Source: Bacteroidetes bacterium ADurb.Bin013 (lineage in GTDB: Bacteria; Bacteroidota; Bacteroidia; Bacteroidales; UBA932). Taken from it: a stretch of 64,000 nt of DNA. The notes below the pieces were generated by a model that did no database searches, had not been told where the DNA came from, and saw only the letters and a list, made by a program, of their open reading frames with translations. A program made the position numbers and the translations under genes. Positions within the stretch are counted from its first letter, which is position 1. Every line of letters begins with the position of its first letter. Location: assembly GCA_002071385.1 (NCBI GenBank), contig MWFB01000005.1, positions 44,102-108,101 on the forward strand, written 5' to 3'. Shown in pieces: positions 54,821 to 62,721 of the stretch.

Positions 54821-56374
54821 TTATAAAGGAAGGTTGTCGTGCTTTTTAGGAGGCAGGCTCTGTTTCTTGGTGGCAAGTAGTTGCAGGGAGCGGATGATCC
54901 TGAAACGAGTATTCCTGGGTTCAATGATATCGTCAATGTAGCCGTAGTGTGCTGCTGTGTAGGGGTTGGCAAATTTATCACGATATTCCTTCTCTTTTTC
55001 TTCCACGAAAGCGACAGGATTTTCTGCTTCGGCCAGCTCTTTTCCAAAGAGGACCTCAATGGCACCGGAAGGTCCCATGACGGCAATTTCTGCCGAAGGC
55101 CATGCATAGTTAAGGTCTCCTCCCAGGTGTTTTGAACTCATCACAATGTATGCTCCGCCATATGCTTTCCTAAGGATTACAGTTATTTTGGGAACAGTGG
55201 CTTCTCCGTATGCATACAGCAGTTTTGCCCCATGCAGGATCACTCCGCCGTATTCCTGTTGTGTGCCGGGCAGAAATCCCGGAACATCTACCAAAGTTAC
55301 CAGGGGAATGTTGAAAGCATCACAGAAACGCACGAACCTGGCGGCCTTCCTTGATGCATTGATGTCCAGCACACCGGCCAGAACCCTGGGCTGGTTGGCA
55401 ACCACACCGACAGAAGTGCCGTTGAAACGGGCAAAGCCGACTATGATGTTGGTGGCATAATCCTTATGGACTTCCAGGAATTTTCCGTCATCAACCAGGC
55501 TGTGGATGATCTCGTACATGTTATAGGGCTTGTTGGGACTGTCGGGAATGATATCGTTCAAAGAATCGTCCAGACGGTCAATCGGATCCAGGCACTCTAC
55601 TTGGGGAGGTTCTTCCATATTGTTCTGGGGCAAGTAGCTGAGCAGATCGCGTATCAGTTCCACACCGTCCTCTTCAGTGTCTACCGCAAAATGGGCTACA
55701 CCGCTCTTGCTGGCATGGACCGTTGCGCCTCCCAATTCTTCCTGTGTCACATCTTCTCCGGTCACGGTCTTGACCACTTTTGGGCCGGTCAGGAACATGT
55801 AACTGGAACCCCTCATCATGATGGTGAAGTCCGTCAGCGCAGGGGAGTAAACAGCCCCGCCGGCACAGGGACCAAATAGGGCCGAAATTTGCGGGATAAC
55901 GCCGGACGCAATGATGTTGTTCTGGAAGATATCGCCATAACCGGCAAGCGCATTCACGCCTTCCTGGATACGGGCTCCGCCTGAGTCGTTTATTCCTATA
56001 AGGGGGGCTCCCACTTTCAAGGCCTGCTGCATGATCTTGCAGATCTTCATGGACATGGTCTCTGAAAGTGAACCGCCAAACACCGTGAAATCCTGTGCAA
56101 AAACATAAACAAGACGCCCTTCAATGGTGCCGTAACCTGTAACGACCCCGTCTCCCAGGATGGTTTTATCCTGCATCCCGAAATTACTGCTTCGGTGCGT
56201 CACAAACATGTCAAATTCTTCAAAGCTGCCTTCGTCAAGGAGCATCGTTATACGCTCACGAGCCGTACATTTACCTTTTTCGTGTTGTGCATCTATACGT
56301 TTCTGACCCCCTCCCAGGCGGGCTTTTTCACGGAGTTGAATCAACTCACGTATCTGTTCCAACTGATTGCTCAT
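54821..56374 (-). CDS. mmdA: Methylmalonyl-CoA decarboxylase alpha / acyl-CoA carboxyltransferase
   Basis: This 517-aa carboxyltransferase of the propionyl-CoA carboxylase beta family has [17 protein letters not shown] and the crotonase-fold oxyanion glycines in [13 protein letters not shown] and [39 protein letters not shown] is also present. It moves the carboxyl from methylmalonyl-CoA to biotin, yielding propionyl-CoA. The neighbouring epimerase and beta subunit support decarboxylase over carboxylase function. Confidence 0.92.
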   Translation of the reverse strand: MSNQLEQIRELIQLREKARLGGGQKRIDAQHEKGKCTARERITMLLDEGSFEEFDMFVTHRSSNFGMQDKTILGDGVVTGYGTIEGRLVYVFAQDFTVFGGSLSETMSMKICKIMQQALKVGAPLIGINDSGGARIQEGVNALAGYGDIFQNNIIASGVIPQISALFGPCAGGAVYSPALTDFTIMMRGSSYMFLTGPKVVKTVTGEDVTQEELGGATVHASKSGVAHFAVDTEEDGVELIRDLLSYLPQNNMEEPPQVECLDPIDRLDDSLNDIIPDSPNKPYNMYEIIHSLVDDGKFLEVHKDYATNIIVGFARFNGTSVGVVANQPRVLAGVLDINASRKAARFVRFCDAFNIPLVTLVDVPGFLPGTQQEYGGVILHGAKLLYAYGEATVPKITVILRKAYGGAYIVMSSKHLGGDLNYAWPSAEIAVMGPSGAIEVLFGKELAEAENPVAFVEEKEKEYRDKFANPYTAAHYGYIDDIIEPRNTRFRIIRSLQLLATKKQSLPPKKHDNLPL

Positions 56375-56389
56375 TTTATTATTAATTGT

Positions 56390-56800
56390 TTATTTTTTCG
56401 GATTTTCACACAATTCGGTTAGCACACCCAGGGTATCCTTCGGATGCAGAAAAGCGATATGCAGGCCTTCTGCCCCCTTGCGCGGACTTTTATCGATCAG
56501 GCGGATACCGTTTGCTGCCAGGTTGTCAAGGTTCTCCTGGAGCCCCTCTGTGGCAAAAGCTATGTGATGAACCCCTTCACCCCTGTTTTCAATGAATTTT
56601 CCTATGGGACCTTCAGGATCTGTACTCTCCAGTAATTCCACCTTGGTCTGACCAACTTTAAAAAATGCCGTTCTCACTTTTTGTTCCGGAACTTCTTCAA
56701 TGGCATAACATGGCAGGCCAAGTTTTGTTTCATAAAAGGCAATGGATTGTTCCAGAGAGCGAACAGCAATGCCAATATGTTCTATGTGTTTAATATTCAT
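56390..56800 (-). CDS. mce: Methylmalonyl-CoA epimerase
   Basis: This 136-aa VOC-fold enzyme interconverts the R and S forms of methylmalonyl-CoA. Metal ligands are in HIGIAVRSLEQS (His), VELLEST (Glu), GEGVHHIAF (His) and the C-terminal TELCEN (Glu). It starts the decarboxylase operon and feeds the succinate-to-propionate route. Confidence 0.93.
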   Translation of the reverse strand: MNIKHIEHIGIAVRSLEQSIAFYETKLGLPCYAIEEVPEQKVRTAFFKVGQTKVELLESTDPEGPIGKFIENRGEGVHHIAFATEGLQENLDNLAANGIRLIDKSPRKGAEGLHIAFLHPKDTLGVLTELCENPKK

Positions 56801-56875
56801 AGATTGCTGGATTATGATACGCAGGTTTTAAAATTAATCCACAAAATTACGAAATTTATCTCTAATGAATAACAA

Positions 56876-56909
56876 TTTGAACATTATTAGGACAGTTTAT
56901 TTATTTTTG
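56876..56909 (+). promoter_or_regulatory. Promoter of the LtaS-like sulfatase gene
   Basis: A -33 TTTG (56876-56879) and a -7 TATTTTTG (56902-56909) are 22 bases apart. The promoter lies downstream of the ATG at 56865, so the ATG at 56919, 10 bases after the box, is the likely start. Confidence 0.5.
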
Positions 56910-56918
56910 TGGCTATCT

Positions 56919-58787
56919 ATGAAAAGCCCTTACAAGTACAAAAATCATACCGGTATTAAATACTTATTTACTCTTGCAGGCAGGCTTTCCATTGTGCTTA
57001 TACTGTTGCTGTTGAGCAGGTTGGCCTTTTACCTGTATAACGGATACCTGTTCCCTGAAACAGGCTGGGAGACCATGCCACTGGTATACCGGGGAGGGAT
57101 CCGTTTTGATCTTTCAGCCCTGTTCTATATGAATGGTTTATACCTGCTTCTTGCATTGTTGCCCCTTCCTTTTGTTTTTTCCAGACATTACCAGGTTTTT
57201 CTAAAGATCTTTTATCTGCTGGTAAACGCGGCTGGTTTCTTTTTCCAGCTATTTGATTTTGTCTATTTCCGCACGACACTCCGCAGGATTGATTTTTCTT
57301 TCTTCAGGGAATTTGCCAACGAACGAAACCTTGGCATGGTGCTTCTTAAGGCCCTGAAAGATTATCCTGCCTTTTTTCTGATATGGGCAGGAGTAATTTT
57401 TCTGTTATGGTTTTCTTACGGAAGATCAAACTTCCCGCTCCGACCACCATTTACCATTCGCTTTTTCTCCGCCAGGCTGGTGATCCTGCTCCTGGCAGCC
57501 GTTATCACGGTGGTGGCGATCCGGGGAGGAACAGACCGGACAACAAGGCCCATTACCCTGGGCAATGCAGCCGCCTATGTTACACGACCACTGGAAATGG
57601 GTCTGGTTCTGAATACTCCGTTTTGCATCATGCGCACTTTTGGGAAACCATCTGTGGAAAGGCTTGATTTCTTTCCCTCGGAAGAGGAACTGAACCGCGT
57701 GTACTCGCCCGAACACAGAAGGGATACAATATCTCCGGATGTCCGGGAACCCGAACCGGCCATGAATGTGGTGATCCTGATACTGGAAAGTTTTTCCAGG
57801 GAGTATTCCGGGTACCTAAATCCTGGCGCTTCCACGTCTTATATGCCTTTCCTGGATTCGTTGATGGCTCATTCACTGGTCTGTTCCAAAGCTTACGCAA
57901 ACGGACGAAAATCAGTCGATGCCGTTCCCTCTGTGCTGGGAGGCATACCCAGCCTGGAACAATCATTTGCTCTGACCCCCTTTGCACTAAACCGGGTGGA
58001 AGGGCTGGGCAATGCGCTTAAAAAACGAGGGTACAACACTGCTTTTTTCCACGGAGCCCCTAACGGATCACTCGGCCTGGACGGGATGTCCCGCCATTTT
58101 GGATTCGACAGTTATTACGGGATGAAAGAATTTGCCGACAGATCCCTGTTTGACGGCTACTGGGGTATATGGGATGAACCCTTTCTGCAATTTTTTGCAG
58201 AGAAACTCCAAACTTTTGAGGAACCTTTTGCAGCCGTTGTCTTCACCTTGTCATCCCACCATCCTTTTATTGTACCTGAGGAATATGAAGGATTTTTTCC
58301 GGAAAGCAGCCTGCCACTTCACCAATGCATACAATACTCGGACAATGCACTAAGGCTCTTCTTTGAGAAGGCCCGCCTAAGCAGCTGGTATCAGAACACC
58401 CTTTTTGTGCTGGTTGCAGACCATGGGGCCTACTCACAGGTGAATCCCAGTTACCAGTCCGAAGTGGAAAGCATGGCAATCCCTGTCATATATCATGACC
58501 CATCAGGCATTGTAGTGCAAGGCGGACAGATCTACGATCAATACACACAACAAATAGACATCATGCCCACTGTGCTGGACATGCTGGACTATCCCCATAG
58601 TTTTTTTGCTTTTGGAAGAAGTATAAGGGATTCACTCATAACCCCCTTTGTAGTGAATTATCCGGCACTTTTTAACATCATGAGGCAGGAAAAAGAAAAA
58701 GAGCCCTCCAATGAGCTCTTTCTTAAAGCATTTCGTCAGCAGTACAATAACAGGCTGCTTGATGACAAATTGTACGTCGGGGATTAG
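56919..58787 (+). CDS. LTA synthase-family sulfatase/phosphoglycerol transferase
   Basis: This 622-aa membrane enzyme of the alkaline phosphatase superfamily has about five N-terminal helices (to about residue 200), then a periplasmic sulfatase-like domain beginning VVILILESFSREYSGYL. The expected nucleophile region is NGRKSVDAVPSVLGG, with Ser rather than the Thr of Gram-positive LtaS. Downstream metal motifs are SSHHPF and VADHGAYS. It may transfer phosphoglycerol or phosphoethanolamine to envelope glycans. The longer frame start at 56865 lies upstream of the promoter. Confidence 0.8.
   Translation: MKSPYKYKNHTGIKYLFTLAGRLSIVLILLLLSRLAFYLYNGYLFPETGWETMPLVYRGGIRFDLSALFYMNGLYLLLALLPLPFVFSRHYQVFLKIFYLLVNAAGFFFQLFDFVYFRTTLRRIDFSFFREFANERNLGMVLLKALKDYPAFFLIWAGVIFLLWFSYGRSNFPLRPPFTIRFFSARLVILLLAAVITVVAIRGGTDRTTRPITLGNAAAYVTRPLEMGLVLNTPFCIMRTFGKPSVERLDFFPSEEELNRVYSPEHRRDTISPDVREPEPAMNVVILILESFSREYSGYLNPGASTSYMPFLDSLMAHSLVCSKAYANGRKSVDAVPSVLGGIPSLEQSFALTPFALNRVEGLGNALKKRGYNTAFFHGAPNGSLGLDGMSRHFGFDSYYGMKEFADRSLFDGYWGIWDEPFLQFFAEKLQTFEEPFAAVVFTLSSHHPFIVPEEYEGFFPESSLPLHQCIQYSDNALRLFFEKARLSSWYQNTLFVLVADHGAYSQVNPSYQSEVESMAIPVIYHDPSGIVVQGGQIYDQYTQQIDIMPTVLDMLDYPHSFFAFGRSIRDSLITPFVVNYPALFNIMRQEKEKEPSNELFLKAFRQQYNNRLLDDKLYVGD
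58698..58721. terminator. Possible bidirectional terminator inside the sulfatase 3' end
   Basis: AAAGAGC (58698-58704) pairs with GCTCTTT (58715-58721), flanked by A- and T-rich sequence. It lies within the last codons of the sulfatase gene and could end the leftward yebC transcript. Evidence is weak. Confidence 0.25.
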
Positions 58788-59503
58788 GCCATGTTGGTGT
58801 AGACATTCTGTACGTCGTCATCTTCTTCTATCCGTTCCAACAGTTTTTCAACATCTGCTTTTTCTTCCTCGGTCAGTTGTTTCATTTCACCATTGACTAT
58901 CCGGTCAAAACCGCCGCTTACCAGTTCCAGCCCCTTTTCCTCTATGAATTTCTGAAGCGAGCCATAAGATTCAAAACTACCGTATACAACAATGACTCCT
59001 TCTTCTTCATCCTGGAAAATTTCTTCTCCGCCATAATCGATCAGCTCAAGTTCGAATGTTTCCATGTCTGTAACCTGATCTGCCCTCACCTTAAAGACAC
59101 TTATGTGGTCAAACATGAAATCCACGCTCCCGGACGTACCCAGGTTGCCTCCGAATTTATTGAAATAAGAACGGATATTTGCTACAGTCCTTGTGGTATT
59201 GTCGGTAGCCGTTTCGACTATGATGGCAACACCATGCGGACCAAATCCTTCGTAGACAACCTCGCGGTAATCTCCCTTGTCTTTCTCTTCCGCTCTTTTT
59301 ATAGCCCTTTCAATATTCTCCTTGGGCATATTTTCGGAACGGGCTGTCTGTATTATCGCACGAAGCCGTGGATTATTTTCCGGATCTGTACCACCTTCTT
59401 TGGCGGCAATGGTCAGTTCTTTGCCCAGCCGGGTGAAAGTCCTGGACATATTCCCCCAACGTTTCAGCTTTCTGGCCTTCCTGTATTCAAAAGCCCTTCC
59501 CAT
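58784..59503 (-). CDS. yebC: YebC/PmpR family protein
   Basis: This 239-aa protein has the typical starts KRWGNMSRTFTRLGKELTIAAKEGG and PKENIERAIKRAEEKD, plus EVVYEGFGPHGVAIIVE. The family is annotated as transcriptional regulator; recent work links members to translation at difficult sequences. It overlaps the opposing sulfatase by 4 bases and follows the TPR gene by 9 bases. Confidence 0.93.
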   Translation of the reverse strand: MGRAFEYRKARKLKRWGNMSRTFTRLGKELTIAAKEGGTDPENNPRLRAIIQTARSENMPKENIERAIKRAEEKDKGDYREVVYEGFGPHGVAIIVETATDNTTRTVANIRSYFNKFGGNLGTSGSVDFMFDHISVFKVRADQVTDMETFELELIDYGGEEIFQDEEEGVIVVYGSFESYGSLQKFIEEKGLELVSGGFDRIVNGEMKQLTEEEKADVEKLLERIEEDDDVQNVYTNMA

Positions 59504-59512
59504 AGCAAGAAA

Positions 59513-60211
59513 TTATTGCTGCATCAGTATTTCCAGACGCGATATATATTTGTCAATATCATATGCCTCAATGGTTTGAGGATATTTGTCTTTAATGGTT
59601 TTGTACATTTCCAGGGCACCGCTGTAGTTGCTTTTCTCTTCCATCAGGATGCCTGCTTTTTTGTAATAGGTGGCTGCGTAAGCATTATCACTATACCCGG
59701 CAGCCTTCATATACCAGGAAATGGCATTGTCCAGTTCATCAAGCCCTGCATAGGCATCTGCTATATTACACCAGGCACGCGCCTGAATGATATCGTCGCC
59801 GGCTTTATATTTCTTAAGGTAGTCTATTGCCTGTTCGTAATTACCCAGTTGCAGCTCGCAAACTCCGGCATAGAAGTAAACCGCCTGACCCGTGATGGAT
59901 TTGTACTCATCAATGATATCTTTAAAGCCGAGAACATTTCCATCTCCGTTCAGTGCCAGGTAGAACGAATCAACCCGGAAGTACTGCTCGGCAGGGAACA
60001 GCTGAGCCAGGGCTTCATTGCGGCGCGGCTCCCTTATCAGTTTCATGTAACCGAATACGAGAGCGAGCAGGATTACAATTCCGGCAACTGTATAAATAAT
60101 GTGTTTCTTATACTTGTTCAGAAATTCTTCTGATTTACTGATAGCTTGTGCGACTTTTGCCTGTTCTTCTTTTTTCTGCGGAGACTTTGCGCTGGTTTTC
60201 TTTTTTGACAT
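59513..60211 (-). CDS. Membrane-anchored tetratricopeptide protein
   Basis: This 232-aa protein has a Lys/Ser-rich start, one membrane helix (about 37-58; HIIYTVAGIVILLALVFGY) and a periplasmic TPR region with units such as GNYEQAIDYLKKY and GLDELDNAISWYMKAAGY. It resembles YfgM-like chaperone-associated proteins. Co-directional with yebC. Exact role unknown. Confidence 0.82.
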   Translation of the reverse strand: MSKKKTSAKSPQKKEEQAKVAQAISKSEEFLNKYKKHIIYTVAGIVILLALVFGYMKLIREPRRNEALAQLFPAEQYFRVDSFYLALNGDGNVLGFKDIIDEYKSITGQAVYFYAGVCELQLGNYEQAIDYLKKYKAGDDIIQARAWCNIADAYAGLDELDNAISWYMKAAGYSDNAYAATYYKKAGILMEEKSNYSGALEMYKTIKDKYPQTIEAYDIDKYISRLEILMQQ

Positions 60212-60232
60212 AGGTCTATGTTTTTAAGGCCG

Positions 60233-60240
60233 CAAATATA
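60233..60240 (-). promoter_or_regulatory. Promoter TATATTTG of the TPR/yebC genes
   Basis: A perfect -7 element on the minus strand lies 21 bases before the ATG at 60211, divergent from the recF promoter. Confidence 0.55.
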
Positions 60241-60252
60241 CGTAAAATTTGC

Positions 60253-60260
60253 TATGTTTG
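60253..60260 (+). promoter_or_regulatory. recF promoter (TATGTTTG)
   Basis: A perfect TAnnTTTG lies 22 bases before the recF ATG. Only 12 bases separate it from the divergent -7 element, so the two promoters overlap and may compete. Confidence 0.55.
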
Positions 60261-60282
60261 CATACTTGTTGAAGGAATCTGT

Positions 60283-61410
60283 ATGCATTTATCGCGTTTG
60301 TTGCTATCTCATTTTAAAAACATTGACAATGCTGAACTGGAATTCTCTCCCGGGATAAATGTTCTCTACGGCGATAACGGAGAAGGAAAAACCAACCTGC
60401 TGGACGGGATCTATTACCTGAGTGTCTGCAAAAGCTCGCTTTCTTTACAGGATAAAGACCTGATAGACCATGCAAGCCGTGAGGCTGCACTTTATGGTGA
60501 ATATGTCGTGGATTCCGGCATGACAGAAAAGATCTCCTGTTCCATTACCAGACAGGGAGAAAAAATATTCAAAAGGAACGGGAAACGCTATGAGAAGCTT
60601 TCCCTCCATGTAGGTTTGATTCCTGTGGTTATGGTTTCCCCGCAGGACACCTCACTTGTTTTCGGCCCGGCCGAAGAACGACGGAAGTACATGAACTTCC
60701 TGCTATCCCAGACGGGGCCGGGTTATCTGCAAACCATACAGGAATACAACAAACTGCTTTTCCAGAGAAACCGGCTGCTCAAGTCGGAACACAGACCTAC
60801 AGATGTACTGGATGCATTGGATGCATCCTTATCATCGAGAGGTGACAGGATTCACGATCACCGCATGGAACTCTGCAAGCTGCTGCATCCCCATGTGATT
60901 CATTATTACGAGCTTCTATCTGCAGGAAAAGAGCAGGTTGGTCTGAGCTATGAATCGGATCTGAACCAGGAAAGCATGGCTGTACAGTTAAGAAAGAACA
61001 GGCAGAAAGACATGATCCTGCAGTATACCGGCACAGGTGTTCAGCGTGATGATATCCATTTTACCTTAGGAGACCATCCTCTTAAGGTGTGCGGCTCACA
61101 GGGACAGCAAAAGACGTTCCTGCTGGCACTTAAGCTGGCCCAGTTCGCACTTATAAGCCAAATGAAGGAATTGGCACCCGTCCTGCTGCTTGACGATGTC
61201 TTTGACAAGCTGGATGCCCGAAGGGTAGCGCATCTTCTGCAACTAGTCACAAAAAATGGTTTTGGACAAATTTTCCTGACAGATAGCAATAAAGTACGGA
61301 TCGAAGAAATCATTCATGCTTTGGGCGGGCCCCATTCCATATATCGTGTAAAAGGAGGAGTTTTTACCAATGAAAAGACAGCAGACCAGAACACTGAACG
61401 AAATTCTTGA
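60283..61410 (+). CDS. recF: DNA replication and repair protein RecF
   Basis: This 375-aa SMC-like ATPase loads RecA at gaps. Walker A GDNGEGKT is at 30-37, with VSPQDTSLVFGPAEERRKYMNFLLSQ, the signature-like GSQGQQKTFLLALKLAQ, and Walker B VLLLDDVFDKLD. The 3' end overlaps the DciA-like gene by 41 bases. Confidence 0.95.
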   Translation: MHLSRLLLSHFKNIDNAELEFSPGINVLYGDNGEGKTNLLDGIYYLSVCKSSLSLQDKDLIDHASREAALYGEYVVDSGMTEKISCSITRQGEKIFKRNGKRYEKLSLHVGLIPVVMVSPQDTSLVFGPAEERRKYMNFLLSQTGPGYLQTIQEYNKLLFQRNRLLKSEHRPTDVLDALDASLSSRGDRIHDHRMELCKLLHPHVIHYYELLSAGKEQVGLSYESDLNQESMAVQLRKNRQKDMILQYTGTGVQRDDIHFTLGDHPLKVCGSQGQQKTFLLALKLAQFALISQMKELAPVLLLDDVFDKLDARRVAHLLQLVTKNGFGQIFLTDSNKVRIEEIIHALGGPHSIYRVKGGVFTNEKTADQNTERNS

Positions 61411-61660
61411 ACAGATCCTGAACGAGACGGAATTGGCAAATGGCCTGGAAATACTAAGGATCAATCATGCCTGGAATGAGCTTATCGGAGAGACAGCAGC
61501 CAGGGAATGTGGTGACCATACTTTCCGGGAAGGGGTTTATTCAGTCCGGGTTAAATCTTCCGTCCTGCGTTGCCAGCTGGATATGCAAAAAGTTTTTCTT
61601 GCAGGCAAACTCAACGCCATGCTGAAGAAGGACCTTGTCCGGGAAATTGTCATTCGTTGA
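61370..61660 (+). CDS. DUF721 / DciA-like protein
   Basis: This 96-aa protein of the DUF721 family is related to DciA, the helicase loader that acts with DnaB in most bacteria lacking DnaC. The core is the KH-like fold: AWNELIGETAARECGDHTF, then YSVRVKSSVLRCQLDMQK and LVREIVIR. Neighbouring recF fits a replication role. Confidence 0.88.
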   Translation: MKRQQTRTLNEILEQILNETELANGLEILRINHAWNELIGETAARECGDHTFREGVYSVRVKSSVLRCQLDMQKVFLAGKLNAMLKKDLVREIVIR

Positions 61661-61662
61661 CC

Positions 61663-62721
61663 GTGGACGCAAGACCTCATATCATAGCAGATGAACAGGT
61701 GCCTTTTCTGGAAGGCATAACAGAAAAGCATGCCCGTATCACCAGGATGCCCGGAAACCTGATAGATAAGCAGGCCATCCGCAATGCCAACGCACTTCTG
61801 GTCAGGACACGGACTGTCTGTTCAGCCAGCCTGCTAGAGAACAGCAGGATCTCTTTCATCGGGTCACCAACCATAGGAACCGATCATATTGACATGGATT
61901 ATTGTGCCTCTGCCGGTATCGTAGTGGCTAATGCCCCCGGATGCAATGCAGAGGCGGTAATGCAATATGTTTTCACGGCGCTTGTGGCATGGGCAGGAAG
62001 CCATATATGTGATTTGAGGAACAAAACGCTGGGAATCGTGGGGGTGGGTAATGTTGGTAAAAAAGTGGCAGCCCTGGCATCGCACCTGGGAATGCGCACC
62101 ATCCTGAATGACCCGCCCAGGGCAGAAGCCGAAGGACCTGAAGGATTTTCCGATATCGGATTTCTGCTTGAACAGTCCGATATTGTGACCATGCACGTTC
62201 CGCTCACTGAGCTTACCCTCAACATGGCTGACAATCATTTTTTCTCGTCTATGAAGAAAGGGGCTTGTTTTATCAATACTTCCCGTGGGGCGGTGGCAGA
62301 TGAGAAAGCCCTGTACAGGGCTGCACCGAACCTGGGAGGGATCATCCTTGATGTCTGGCAGGGAGAACCACACATCAATCCTGCCACATTGCAGGTGAGT
62401 AACATTGGCACTCCCCACATTGCGGGTTATTCGCTGGAAGGAAAGAGAAATGCATCTGAGCAGGTAGTCCGTGCCCTGGCCGGTCATTTTGGATGGAAAG
62501 AACTGGAGTCCTACACCGTTCCGTTGCCCGACGCAAGCCATGTTCCTGCTGATTTGCTTTTTACCCAATGTTTTCCTATATTTGAACAAGATAAACAGCT
62601 ACGAAACGCACCCGAAAAGTTTGAACAAATCAGGAGCGCATATGTTTTTCGAAGAGAGTGGACCAGTGAACAATACAGGCAACTGACTTTATGTTTACCG
62701 AACAAGACATCCAGACAATAG
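61663..62721 (+). CDS. pdxB: Erythronate-4-phosphate dehydrogenase
   Basis: This 352-aa D-2-hydroxyacid dehydrogenase acts in the DXP-independent step of vitamin B6 synthesis. The Rossmann motif GVGNVG is at 127-132. Catalytic residues appear as NTSRGAVADEKAL, DVWQGEPHINPA and TPHIAGYSLEGK, the last motif typical of PdxB. The GTG at 61663, 2 bases after the upstream stop, is preferred; the frame is open further upstream only by overlap. Confidence 0.87.
   Translation: MDARPHIIADEQVPFLEGITEKHARITRMPGNLIDKQAIRNANALLVRTRTVCSASLLENSRISFIGSPTIGTDHIDMDYCASAGIVVANAPGCNAEAVMQYVFTALVAWAGSHICDLRNKTLGIVGVGNVGKKVAALASHLGMRTILNDPPRAEAEGPEGFSDIGFLLEQSDIVTMHVPLTELTLNMADNHFFSSMKKGACFINTSRGAVADEKALYRAAPNLGGIILDVWQGEPHINPATLQVSNIGTPHIAGYSLEGKRNASEQVVRALAGHFGWKELESYTVPLPDASHVPADLLFTQCFPIFEQDKQLRNAPEKFEQIRSAYVFRREWTSEQYRQLTLCLPNKTSRQ

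Noticed and set aside
58877..60133. A 418-aa open frame on the plus strand opposite yebC and the TPR gene
   Set aside because: It crosses two well-supported genes, is very rich in Phe, Ile and Cys, shows no domain and has no promoter or ribosome site. It is the antisense shadow of the real genes.
61864..62589. A 241-aa open frame opposite pdxB
   Set aside because: It is antisense to conserved pdxB motifs, with low-quality composition.
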